Shown: in pieces, positions 1-7,787 of the stretch | Layout: every line of letters begins with the position of its first letter | How positions within the stretch are numbered: the stretch's first letter is position 1 | Source: Rhizobiales bacterium GAS188 | Lineage (GTDB): Bacteria > Pseudomonadota > Alphaproteobacteria > Rhizobiales > Beijerinckiaceae | Reading direction: 5' to 3' | Assembly: GCA_900104855.1 (NCBI GenBank) | Contig: FNSS01000001.1 | Span: 5,394,001-5,458,000 of the forward strand | Length of the DNA stretch: 64,000 nt | Translations under genes and position numbers: made by a program | The notes under the pieces: model-generated | What the model was told of the DNA's origin: nothing | Database searches by the model: none | The model's input: only the letters and a program-made list of their open reading frames with translations

Positions 1-184
1 CGTCGCCTCTCCCCAGCACGTGCTCGACATAGACTGCCTGATGGGCGCGGTGGAAGGCGCCGATCCCCAGATGCACGATGCCCGGCGTGACGGATGCACG
101 ATCATAGCCCGGGCCGCCGATATCCGGTGGCAACCGCCGTAGATGGTCATGGGACAGGCGCGATGCGGTCAGGGTCAAGGACAT
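1..184 (-). CDS. Mannitol dehydrogenase family protein, likely fructuronate reductase, partial (N-terminus only)
   Basis: The minus-strand frame starts at ATG 184 and runs off the left edge of the window, so only the first 61 or so codons are present. The visible part contains the block [18 protein letters not shown] (about residues 36-53), which is the N-terminal NAD-binding signature of the polyol/mannitol dehydrogenase family (UxuB, MtlD, UxaB). Lying downstream of uxaC and a solute-binding protein on the same strand, it is most likely the fructuronate reductase step (fructuronate to mannonate). Mannitol or arabinitol dehydrogenase is possible; the substrate cannot be told from this fragment. 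Confidence 0.8.
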   Translation of the reverse strand, partial: MSLTLTASRLSHDHLRRLPPDIGGPGYDRASVTPGIVHLGIGAFHRAHQAVYVEHVLGRGD

Positions 185-306
185 GTCTCAGCCGAAGGGG
201 CGGCTCGGCCGCCTGCAGCGTCCCGCCGCAGCGGGACGCGGATTGGTCTGTCGGATGGCGCGAGCGAAGGCGCCGCGCTGCAGCTCACTTGGCCGTGGCC
301 GCAGCC

Positions 307-1497
307 TCACTTGGTCTTCGAGGCGCCGATCTCCTGGTCCCAGCGCTTGAAGGCCAGCACCATCTTGTCGTTGTCGAGCGGCGTCTCGATCGGCGCGCTG
401 CCGATCCATTCTTCATATTGCGGGCGGCCGTATTCCTTCAACGCCGCCTGGCTCGCGGCCGGCGCCATCGAGAGCGGTACATCCTTCACGGCGGGGCCCG
501 GATAGAAATAGCCCTCGTCATAGGTAAAGGCCTGCTGATCGGGCTGCAGCACCCATTTGATCAGCTCGAGCAGCACTGGAAGCTTCTCCTCCGAAACGCC
601 TTTCGGGATCGCCATATATTGGGCATCCGAGACCCAGTGGAAGCCCTTCAGCCGGGCGACCTCGGCGGTCTTCGGCACGATGCCCAGCACGCGCGGATTG
701 ATGTCCCATCCCGTGGTCGAGACGATGATGTCGCGCGTGCCGTCGCCGAGCTCTTTCATGGTGAGGCCGGTGCCGGTCGGGTAATATTCGATATATTGGC
801 CGAGCTCCTTGAGATAGGCCCAGGTCTTGTCCCAGCCCTTCTCCGGATCCTTGGGCGCGCTGTCGCCGAGGATATAGGGCAAGCCCATCAGGAAGGTGCG
901 GCCGGGGCCGGAATTGGCTGGGCGCGCATAGAGGAATTTGTTGGGGTTGGCCTTCGCCCAGGCGAGCAGCTCTTCGGCCGAGCCCGGCGGGGTCTTCACC
1001 TTCTCGGGCGAATATTCGATGAGCGGGCCGGACGGGTAATAGACCATGCACATGGCCCCGCCCTTGGCGAGCGCATGCATGTCGAGCGCGCCCTTCAGAT
1101 AGATCGATTCCGGTTTCGGCAGGATGCCCGCATATTTCGGCAGAAGGTCGGTCCAGAGCTTCTGCTCATTGCCGGCCGAGACGATGTCGAGGCCGCCGAG
1201 CACGAAATCGATGTCGACGCGCCCCGCATCCTGCTGTGCCTTGAGTTTGCCGGGAAGCTCGGGCGCCGGGGCCTTGGTGAAGGTGATGCGCGAGACGAGC
1301 TCGGGCTTCGCGGCCCGGAAATTCTCGATCGGCTTCTGCACCAGAGCGAGCGCGCCGCCGACATCGACCAAGTTGATGGCAACCGGCGATTTCGGCATCG
1401 CCATCTGGGCGCTTGCCTCCCGCGCCAGCGTGCCGGCCGCGAGCGCTCCGGCGGTGCCCGACAGGAATGTGCGGCGCGATACGCGATCGATCGTCAT
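307..1497 (-). CDS. ABC transporter extracellular solute-binding protein (family 1 type, Tat-type signal)
   Basis: This 396-residue protein is the periplasmic receptor of an ABC importer. It starts at ATG 1497, where a GGGAGG Shine-Dalgarno lies a few bases upstream. The N-terminus has the Tat-like motif SRRTFLSG followed by an Ala-rich hydrophobic stretch ending near ASAQ, which fits export in a folded state. The rest shows the two-lobed family-1 binding-protein pattern (for example FVLGGLDIV and WLFPGL-like hinge segments are replaced here by FLMGLPYILGD and VSTTGWDINP). It sits between uxaC and the mannitol-dehydrogenase-family gene on the same strand, so a hexuronate or related sugar acid is the likely ligand. 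That is inferred from context; no permease or ATPase gene is visible in the window. Confidence 0.8.
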   Translation of the reverse strand: MTIDRVSRRTFLSGTAGALAAGTLAREASAQMAMPKSPVAINLVDVGGALALVQKPIENFRAAKPELVSRITFTKAPAPELPGKLKAQQDAGRVDIDFVLGGLDIVSAGNEQKLWTDLLPKYAGILPKPESIYLKGALDMHALAKGGAMCMVYYPSGPLIEYSPEKVKTPPGSAEELLAWAKANPNKFLYARPANSGPGRTFLMGLPYILGDSAPKDPEKGWDKTWAYLKELGQYIEYYPTGTGLTMKELGDGTRDIIVSTTGWDINPRVLGIVPKTAEVARLKGFHWVSDAQYMAIPKGVSEEKLPVLLELIKWVLQPDQQAFTYDEGYFYPGPAVKDVPLSMAPAASQAALKEYGRPQYEEWIGSAPIETPLDNDKMVLAFKRWDQEIGASKTK

Positions 1498-1550
1498 GGT
1501 AGCCTCCCTTTCGTTTCCTTCGATCCGGCCTTGCCCGGCCGGCATTCGTC

Positions 1551-1610
1551 ACAGCCCGTAGGCAGCCATCACAGCTCGTAGGCAGCCATCACAGCTTGTA
1601 GGCAGCTTTG
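1551..1610. repeat. Three tandem 20-bp copies covering the 3' end of uxaC
   Basis: Units begin at 1551, 1571 and 1591. The first two differ at one base and the third diverges near its end. Read on the minus strand, each unit encodes Ala-Tyr-(Lys/Glu/Gly)-Leu followed by TGA, so the last codons and stop codon of uxaC have been copied twice downstream of the gene. Only the copy nearest the gene terminates translation. Confidence 0.85.
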
Positions 1611-3055
1611 GGCAGCCGGTAGGCGAGGTCCTGGGCGATCTCATGGGCTTCGTCCTCGTCGAGGCGATGGCTGGCGACGAGCTCGGCGAGATAGGCGCAA
1701 TCCACACGGCGGGCCACGTCGTGGCGGGCCGGGATCGAGCAGAAGGCGCGCGTGTCGTCGTTGAAGCCGACCGTGTTGTAGAAGCCGACCGTTTCCGTCG
1801 CGATCTCGCGGAAGCGCTTCATGCCCTCATAACTGTCGAAGAACCACCAGGGCGGTCCGAGCCTCAGGCAGGGGTAATGGCCGGCGAGCGGGGCGAGCTC
1901 GCGGCCATAGGCGGTCTCATCGAGCGTGAACAGGATCAGGGTGAAGCTGCGTTCATTGCCGAAGCGATCGAGCAGCGGCTTCAACGCCCGCACATATTCG
2001 GTCTGGGTCGGGATGTCGGCGCCGATATCGCGGCCGAAGCGGGCATGCAGGGTCGGGTTGTGGTTGCGCAGCGAGCCCGGATGGAGCTGCATCACGAGGC
2101 CGTCCTCGAGGCTCATGGCCGCCATCTCGGTCAGCATCTGGGCCCGGAAGGATTCGGCTTCGGCCGGCGTCGCCAGCCCTGTGCGCACCTTGGCGTAGAG
2201 CCGGCGCGCTTCGGCCGGAGACAGGTCCTGCGTCTTCGCCGTCGGATGGCCGTGATCGGTCGAGGTCGCCCCGATGGACTTGAAGAACCGACGGCGCTTC
2301 CGATGCGCCGCAAGATATCCCTCGAAGCTCCCGATGTCCTCGCCCGCGATCTCGCCGAAACGCACGAGATTGTCGGCGAAGCCGTCGAATTCGGGATCGA
2401 CAACGGAGTCCGGCCGATAAGCGGTGATCACGCGTCCGCCCCAGCCGCTGTCGCGGATCATGGCGTGCCAGCGCAGCTCGTCGAGCGGGCTTTCGGTGGT
2501 GGCGATCGCCTCGATCCGGAAGCGCTCGAAGAGGGTGCGCGGCAGGAATTGCGGGGTTGCGAGCCTCTCGGCGATGCGGTCGAAATAGGCGTCGGCATTG
2601 CGTGCCGAGAGCCGCTCCTCGAGATCGAAGAGCGTTGCGAAGGCATGGTCGAGCCAGGCGCGCGTCGGCGTGCCGCGGAACAGATGGTAATTGGCGGCGA
2701 AAACCTGCCACACCTTGCGGGCGTCGCCTTCGACTTTGCCGCCATCCTGGCGCGCGATGCCGAGCTCCTCGAGGGTGACGCCCTGGCTGTAGAGCATGCG
2801 CGTCACGTAATGGTCGGGCTTGACGAACAGCGTCGCCGGATCCGGGAAGGGCTTGTTCTCCGCATACCAGCGCGGATCGGTATGGCCGTGCGGCGACAGG
2901 ATCGGCAGGTGCTCGACGCTCGCATAGAGCCGTCGCGCGATGGCGCGCAGCGCCGGCTCGGCCGGGAAAAGACGGTCGGGATGCAGAAGCCCGTGTTCCG
3001 TGCGAGCCGGACGGGCATGCGCTCCTGACCGAGCTGCGGAGGGATGCGAAGACAT
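1589..3055 (-). CDS. uxaC: Glucuronate (uronate) isomerase
   Basis: The 488-residue product matches the UxaC branch of the amidohydrolase superfamily, which converts D-glucuronate to D-fructuronate (and galacturonate to tagaturonate) in the cytoplasm. Recognisable blocks include LPILSPHGHTDPRW near residue 45 (metal-binding His pair), a DHYVTRMLYSQG block, and STDHGHPTA in the middle of the protein. The length is close to the family norm of about 470. The open frame extends further upstream, but homology begins just after ATG 3055, so that start is chosen. It is the first gene of a minus-strand group with the solute-binding protein and fructuronate-reductase-like gene, divergent from a GntR regulator. 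The stop lies in a tandem 20-bp repeat. Confidence 0.93.
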   Translation of the reverse strand: MSSHPSAARSGAHARPARTEHGLLHPDRLFPAEPALRAIARRLYASVEHLPILSPHGHTDPRWYAENKPFPDPATLFVKPDHYVTRMLYSQGVTLEELGIARQDGGKVEGDARKVWQVFAANYHLFRGTPTRAWLDHAFATLFDLEERLSARNADAYFDRIAERLATPQFLPRTLFERFRIEAIATTESPLDELRWHAMIRDSGWGGRVITAYRPDSVVDPEFDGFADNLVRFGEIAGEDIGSFEGYLAAHRKRRRFFKSIGATSTDHGHPTAKTQDLSPAEARRLYAKVRTGLATPAEAESFRAQMLTEMAAMSLEDGLVMQLHPGSLRNHNPTLHARFGRDIGADIPTQTEYVRALKPLLDRFGNERSFTLILFTLDETAYGRELAPLAGHYPCLRLGPPWWFFDSYEGMKRFREIATETVGFYNTVGFNDDTRAFCSIPARHDVARRVDCAYLAELVASHRLDEDEAHEIAQDLAYRLPKAAYKL

Positions 3056-3163
3056 CGATATCCTTGGATGAGCCAAGCTGTTTGGCGCGCAGCCTCTTGC
3101 GACCAGATGACAATCGACGTTATCAGGGTTCCCCAGCGATTGGAAGACTAGTATGGTAGCTCC

Positions 3164-3991
3164 ATGCGAGACTTGAAGCTCCCGGACCTTTCCGCCTCGC
3201 CAGAGCCGATCGCGCGACGCATTTCCAAGGCTTTGCGCCGGGCCATCGTGACCATGCGCGTCATGCCCGGCGAGATGTTGTCGGAGCAGGAAATCGCCCA
3301 GCATTTCAGCGTCAGCCGGCAGCCCGTGCGGGAAGCCTTCATCAAGCTGAGCGAGGCCGGGCTGGTGCGGGTGCTGCCGCAGCGCGGCACCCTGGTGGTG
3401 AAGATTTCCGCCGCCGCTGTGGAAGATGCGCGCTTCGTGCGCGAGGCCATCGAATGCGCGTTGGCGCGCCGCGCCGCCGCGGCGATCGTCGCCGATGCGG
3501 CGCTGTTCGCCCCCCTCGAAGCGCATGTCGCGGCGCAGGAACGGGCAGCCGCGGTGCGCGACGCCGAATTATTCTTCCAGCTCGATGAGGATTTCCACCG
3601 GTCGCTGGCGGCGCTCGCCGGGCGACCGTCCGCCTGGCGGATCGTCGAGGACGTGAAGGCGCAGATGGATCGGGTGCGCTTCCTCGACATGTCCGAGATG
3701 CAGCCGATGGCCGTCGTGATCCGCCAGCATCGCGCCATCCTCGAGGCCCTCGGCAAGGGAGACGCCGATGCGGCCGAAGAGGCCATGCGCGTGCATCTCT
3801 CGCAGATCGAGAAGACCTTGCCGGTCCTGGCGCGTCGTTATCCGGACCTGTTCGAGCCGCCGAACCGCGTTGCCGACGGCGCTGTACCGCTACAGGCCGC
3901 GGTGGATGCGGTCGCCGCCGGCGCAAGACGCGTTCAACGGCGCAACGACAAGCCGATCGCCCTTGCCCCGGCGAGAAGGACGCCCGGATAG
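3164..3991 (+). CDS. GntR family (FadR subfamily) transcriptional regulator
   Basis: The protein has 275 residues. The N-terminal winged helix-turn-helix spans about residues 15-80 (EQEIAQHFSVSRQPVREAF), followed by an all-helical FCD ligand-binding domain with the characteristic Asp/His positions (LDEDFHRSLAALAG, RQHRAILEAL). It is divergent from uxaC, with only 108 bp between the two starts, so it very probably regulates the uronate genes, with a hexuronate or its catabolite as effector. This is inferred from position and from UxuR/ExuR-type regulators in this subfamily. The C-terminal 30 residues are basic and low in complexity. The gene overlaps the 3' end of convergent murJ by 58 bp. Confidence 0.9.
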   Translation: MRDLKLPDLSASPEPIARRISKALRRAIVTMRVMPGEMLSEQEIAQHFSVSRQPVREAFIKLSEAGLVRVLPQRGTLVVKISAAAVEDARFVREAIECALARRAAAAIVADAALFAPLEAHVAAQERAAAVRDAELFFQLDEDFHRSLAALAGRPSAWRIVEDVKAQMDRVRFLDMSEMQPMAVVIRQHRAILEALGKGDADAAEEAMRVHLSQIEKTLPVLARRYPDLFEPPNRVADGAVPLQAAVDAVAAGARRVQRRNDKPIALAPARRTPG

Positions 3992-5457
3992 ACGATGGCG
4001 CCGATCAAAGCGAGCGCGGCAAGCCGCGCCTCGCGCTGGAAACGGGGCAGGGCGTCCATAACCGGCTTCAGCCAGGCATCGCCAACCAGGATCGCCGCGG
4101 CGAGCGCGAGCGAGGCCAGGACGACAAGGGCGAGCGTACGGATGAAGGCCATGTCAGGCCGTGACACTCCGGCGCGATGGGCGAGGACATAGAGCGTCAG
4201 GAAATTGACCCAGGCGCCGGCCGAGGTCGCAAACGCCAGGCCGGCCGCGCCGAAATGCGGGGCCAGCAGGAATTTCAGCGGCACGTTGACGGCGACCGCG
4301 ACCAGCGCCACGACCATGGGGGTTGTCGTGTCGCCCCGTCCCTGGAAACAGGACACCGCGGAGCGGATCAGGACCACGGCCGGCAGGCCCACCGCATAAG
4401 CGGCCAAGACCTTGCCTGCGGCCTCGGCGGCGTCGAGGTGAAACTCGCCATGCACGAAGAGGGCCGCGACGATCAGGACGGGGATCAGCGCGAAGGCGAC
4501 GACGAAAGGGGCCGCGAGCATCACGGTCCAGCCCATGGCGCGGTTCTGGGCGTTGATAGCGCCGGCGATGTCCCCCGTGGCGACGCGCCGGCTCACCTCG
4601 GAGAGCAGCACGGTTCCGGCCGCGATGCCGATCACTCCGACCGGGAGCTGATAGAGCCGGTCGGCATTGTAGATCGACAACATGGCGCCGGGACCGAGCA
4701 AGGAGGCGAGGCCGGTATCGGCGAAGATCGCGATCTGCAGCCCGGCAGTGCCGATCGTGGCGGGGCCGAGCCGGCGGAAGAAGCTCTTCAGGCGTTCATC
4801 GAAGACCGGGCGGCGCGGTCGGGCCGGCGCCCCCGCCCGCTGGGTCGCGATCATCAGCATGACGAGCTGCAGCACGCCCGAGAGCGTGAGGCCGAAGGCC
4901 GCCGCATATGCGGCGCTCGGGAACAGGAACGACACGGCGAGGCAGGCGACGAGCGACAAGTTGAGCAGGATAGGAGCGGCCGCGCCGACGCCGAAGCGAT
5001 GCAGCGCATTGAGGGTCGCGGTGTGCTGGGTCACGAGCGTGATCAGCAACAGGTAAGGAAAGGAGATGCGCGTCAGGCGCACCACGAGGTCGAATTCCTC
5101 CGGGTGCTCGACGAGGCCGGGTGCAATCAGCCGCACCAAGGTCGGCATGAAGATCGTCGCCGCGACGAGCAGGACCGCCTGCACGGCAAGGAGGAGGGTG
5201 AAGACACTGTCCGAGAGCTGCTGCGTCGCCTTTTCGCCCCCATCGGCCTGCGCCTTGGCATAGGCGGGCACGAAGGCGGCATTGAAGGCGCCTTCCCCGA
5301 AGATCGCCCGGAACTGGTTCGGCAGGCGAAACGCATAAGCGAAGGCCTCGTACATCATCCCCGAGCCCAGCACCGCCGCGAGCACGACGTCGCGCAACAG
5401 GCCGGTCGCCCGCGAGACGAGGGTCCAGCTGCCGACCCCCAATATGTGCTTCAGCAT
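3934..5457 (-). CDS. murJ: Lipid II flippase MurJ (MviN)
   Basis: This 507-residue polytopic membrane protein of the MOP superfamily moves lipid II across the cytoplasmic membrane during peptidoglycan synthesis. ATG 5457 gives the canonical MurJ N-terminus (MLKHILGVGSWTLVSRATG), followed by the conserved RDVVLAAVLGSG and AFRLPNQFRAIFGEGAFNAAFVPAY segments. About 14 hydrophobic segments follow, consistent with the family's length and topology. An open frame extends nearly 200 codons further upstream but has no homology and contains a six-residue repeat. Its 3' end overlaps the convergent GntR gene. It is probably monocistronic. Confidence 0.96.
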   Translation of the reverse strand: MLKHILGVGSWTLVSRATGLLRDVVLAAVLGSGMMYEAFAYAFRLPNQFRAIFGEGAFNAAFVPAYAKAQADGGEKATQQLSDSVFTLLLAVQAVLLVAATIFMPTLVRLIAPGLVEHPEEFDLVVRLTRISFPYLLLITLVTQHTATLNALHRFGVGAAAPILLNLSLVACLAVSFLFPSAAYAAAFGLTLSGVLQLVMLMIATQRAGAPARPRRPVFDERLKSFFRRLGPATIGTAGLQIAIFADTGLASLLGPGAMLSIYNADRLYQLPVGVIGIAAGTVLLSEVSRRVATGDIAGAINAQNRAMGWTVMLAAPFVVAFALIPVLIVAALFVHGEFHLDAAEAAGKVLAAYAVGLPAVVLIRSAVSCFQGRGDTTTPMVVALVAVAVNVPLKFLLAPHFGAAGLAFATSAGAWVNFLTLYVLAHRAGVSRPDMAFIRTLALVVLASLALAAAILVGDAWLKPVMDALPRFQREARLAALALIGAIVYPGVLLAGARAIGLSLRR

Positions 5458-5508
5458 TGTGGCGTCACGGGCAGAGGGGGTTGATCGGCGATGATCGACG
5501 CTCCAGGT

Positions 5509-5562
5509 GATTCGAAGACCATTGGAGATTCGCGGACCATTGGAGATTCGCAGGCCATTCTC
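5509..5562. repeat. Three tandem 18-bp units in the murJ-ugd intergenic region
   Basis: Units begin at 5509, 5527 and 5545, with the core GATTCG(A/C)(A/G)G(A/G)CCATTGGA; the third diverges at its end. They lie 52 bp upstream of the murJ start. The whole intergenic stretch 5458-5803 (346 bp) separates divergent murJ and ugd and must hold both promoters. Apart from this repeat and a loosely repetitive stretch near 5640-5690, nothing else is recognised there. Confidence 0.75.
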
Positions 5563-5803
5563 AGGGTTTCCGCTCGCCGCGATTCGTGAACAGGTTCCTA
5601 TCCCATGCCTGCCGCGATGCCCATGGGCGAGATGTTGTCGCTCCGGGTAATCTTGCTGGAGGAGCTGATCTTGCCGCTCGAGGCAATCTCGGCCACAGGT
5701 TGATCTCGCCATCTCGGCACGGCATGAGGGCGGCTCCTTTTGTCGTTGCCCGCCAAGTTCGATGCGAAACGCGGCACCAATCTGACCCTGTGGAGAGCGA
5801 ATC

Positions 5804-7108
5804 ATGCGTGTCGCGATGATCGGATCGGGATATGTCGGCCTTGTTTCCGGTGCCTGCTTCGCCGATTTCGGGCATATCGTCACCTGCGTCGACAAGGATG
5901 CGGGCAAGATCGCAGCCCTGCAACGGGGCGAGATGCCGATCTTCGAGCCCGGTCTCGACGAGCTCGTGGCCGCCAATGCGGGGGAGGGGCGGCTGCATTT
6001 CACCACGGATCTGCGCAGCGCCGTGCGGCAGGCCGATGCCGTGTTCATCGCCGTCGGGACGCCCTCGCGCCGCGGCGACGGCCATGCCGATCTCAGCTAT
6101 GTCTATGCCGCGTCGCGCGAGATTGCGCAGGCCCTCGACGGCTATACGGTCATCGTCACCAAATCGACGGTGCCCGTCGGGACGGGCGACGAGGTCGAGA
6201 GAATCGTGCGCGAAGTGCGTCCGGACGCCGCCTTCGCTTTGGTGTCCAATCCGGAATTCCTGCGCGAGGGGGCAGCCATCGGCGATTTCAAGCGCCCCGA
6301 CCGCATCGTCATCGGCACCGAGGATGCGCGCGCCCGCGAGGTGATGACCGAGATTTACCGTCCGCTCTTCCTCAACGAGCCGCCGCTGGTCGTCACCAGC
6401 CGGCGTACCGCCGAGCTGATCAAATATGCGGGCAACGCCTTCCTCGCCACCAAGATCACCTTCATCAACGAGATCGCCGATCTGTGCGAGAAGGTCGGCG
6501 CCAATGTGCAGGAGGTTGCGCGCGGCATCGGCCTCGACAACCGCATCGGCACGAAGTTCCTGCATGCCGGGCCAGGCTATGGCGGCTCCTGCTTCCCCAA
6601 GGACACGCTCGCCCTCATCAAGACCGCCAAGGACCATGACTCGCCGATCCGCATCATCGAGACCGTGGCGAGCGTCAATGACGAGCGCAAGCTCGCCATG
6701 GCGCAAAAGGTGATAGCGGCTTGCGGCGGCGAGGTGAGCGGCAAGGCGATCGCGCTTCTCGGCCTCACCTTCAAGCCGAACACCGACGACATGCGCGAGG
6801 CGCCCTCGCTCGTCATCGTGCCGGCCCTGCAGGCGGCCGGCGCCGAGATCCGCGCCTATGATCCCGAAGGCATGGAGCAGGCGAAGACCATGCTCGACAA
6901 GGTCTCCTATGCGCCGGACGCCTATTCCTGCGTCGAAGGAGCCGATGCCCTCGTCATCGTCACCGAATGGGATGCCTTCCGGGCGCTCGACCTCGACCGC
7001 GTCAAGACGCTGTTGCGCCGGCCGCTGATCATCGACCTGCGCAACATCTACCGTCCGGAGGAGATGCGGCGACGCGGCTTCACCTATGTGAGCGTCGGGC
7101 GTCCCTGA
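5804..7108 (+). CDS. ugd: UDP-glucose 6-dehydrogenase
   Basis: The 434-residue enzyme oxidises UDP-glucose to UDP-glucuronate with two NAD+, feeding exopolysaccharide, LPS and capsule synthesis. The N-terminal Rossmann fold begins at residue 1 (MIGSGYVGLVSGACFADFG). A central helical dimer domain contains NPEFLREG and ELIKYAGNAFLATKITF, and the catalytic thiol is Cys263 in GPGYGGSCFPKD. The C-terminal UDP-binding domain has LTFKPNTDDMREAPS. Length and all motifs are standard. ATG 5804 follows a GGAGAG Shine-Dalgarno. It is divergent from murJ, with no obvious operon partner downstream. Confidence 0.97.
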   Translation: MRVAMIGSGYVGLVSGACFADFGHIVTCVDKDAGKIAALQRGEMPIFEPGLDELVAANAGEGRLHFTTDLRSAVRQADAVFIAVGTPSRRGDGHADLSYVYAASREIAQALDGYTVIVTKSTVPVGTGDEVERIVREVRPDAAFALVSNPEFLREGAAIGDFKRPDRIVIGTEDARAREVMTEIYRPLFLNEPPLVVTSRRTAELIKYAGNAFLATKITFINEIADLCEKVGANVQEVARGIGLDNRIGTKFLHAGPGYGGSCFPKDTLALIKTAKDHDSPIRIIETVASVNDERKLAMAQKVIAACGGEVSGKAIALLGLTFKPNTDDMREAPSLVIVPALQAAGAEIRAYDPEGMEQAKTMLDKVSYAPDAYSCVEGADALVIVTEWDAFRALDLDRVKTLLRRPLIIDLRNIYRPEEMRRRGFTYVSVGRP

Positions 7109-7339
7109 CGGGGGGCAGACGGGCGCCGCCTGCCGACCGTTATTGCGGCGATGTGAAGGGGTCATTGTCCTGCGTCCCCTAATGTGGCTGAGCGTGCGCT
7201 GCTCGGTGGCGAGCAGGCGCCGATCCATCGCTGGCTATTGTTGACTAACCCTCAATTGGTGGCGACTCCGCCATCCGTTCCGTAGGGGCCCTTGGCTGTG
7301 TGGACATAGGATGCGGGGCAGCCAAGGGGCCAATGGGGA

Positions 7340-7621
7340 ATGAGTCACGTCGAGGACCAGAAGAGCGCGCGTAAGCCGTTTGTCGTGATGCAGGAGGACG
7401 GCCGGGCCAAAGTGCTCGCTTCGTTTGACAGCCTGGAAAAGGCAGTCGCGTTCGCTCGACTGCAACGTCTCGACCGTAAGCACTTCGTGCGCCACAAACG
7501 TCGTATAGTTTGGCCCGAAGGTTTCCAGCTGGTTCGGCGCAGAAAGGCATCGATGCTAGATACTCGGGCCCATAGGCTCGGCCATGAGGGCGCGCTACGC
7601 GGCAAGCCCGCGCGGTACTGA
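7340..7621 (+). CDS. Small hypothetical protein
   Basis: A 93-residue open frame starts at ATG 7340 with purine-rich sequence immediately upstream. The product is basic; the first 65 residues are a plausible compact domain (KPFVVMQEDGRAKVL..SLEKAVAFARLQRL), the rest is Arg-rich. It resembles no family I recognise. Base composition is less GC-rich than in its neighbours and codon choice is mixed, so it may be an acquired gene or a chance frame. The flanks 7109-7339 and 7622-7787 contain nothing recognisable. Confidence 0.4.
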   Translation: MSHVEDQKSARKPFVVMQEDGRAKVLASFDSLEKAVAFARLQRLDRKHFVRHKRRIVWPEGFQLVRRRKASMLDTRAHRLGHEGALRGKPARY

Positions 7622-7787
7622 TGGACCTCTCGGCCGGTGCTATTTCGAGATCCAGTGAGGCGCGCCTCGATCATGATCGCCGCTTCGTGAACCGGGGAAA
7701 ACTGGCAGCGGGCGTTCGTCCTCGCTAAGCTTCGCCGGCGAGGCGCTCGACGAATGAAGCGCCGACCGAAGATCAAGGGAGGCGAAG

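Noticed and set aside
94-1581. Long plus-strand open frame opposite the solute-binding protein gene
   Set aside because: It is the antisense of a clear gene; high GC creates long shadow frames. The product is Arg/His-rich with no domain. The same applies to frames at 1643-3028, 4177-5484, 5561-7228, 13142-15241, 49047-50645, 51687-53621, 57942-59345 and 61105-63009.
5598-5780. Minus-strand open frame of 60 codons in the murJ-ugd gap
   Set aside because: Low-complexity Ser/Ile-rich product, no Shine-Dalgarno; the region is expected to be promoter sequence.
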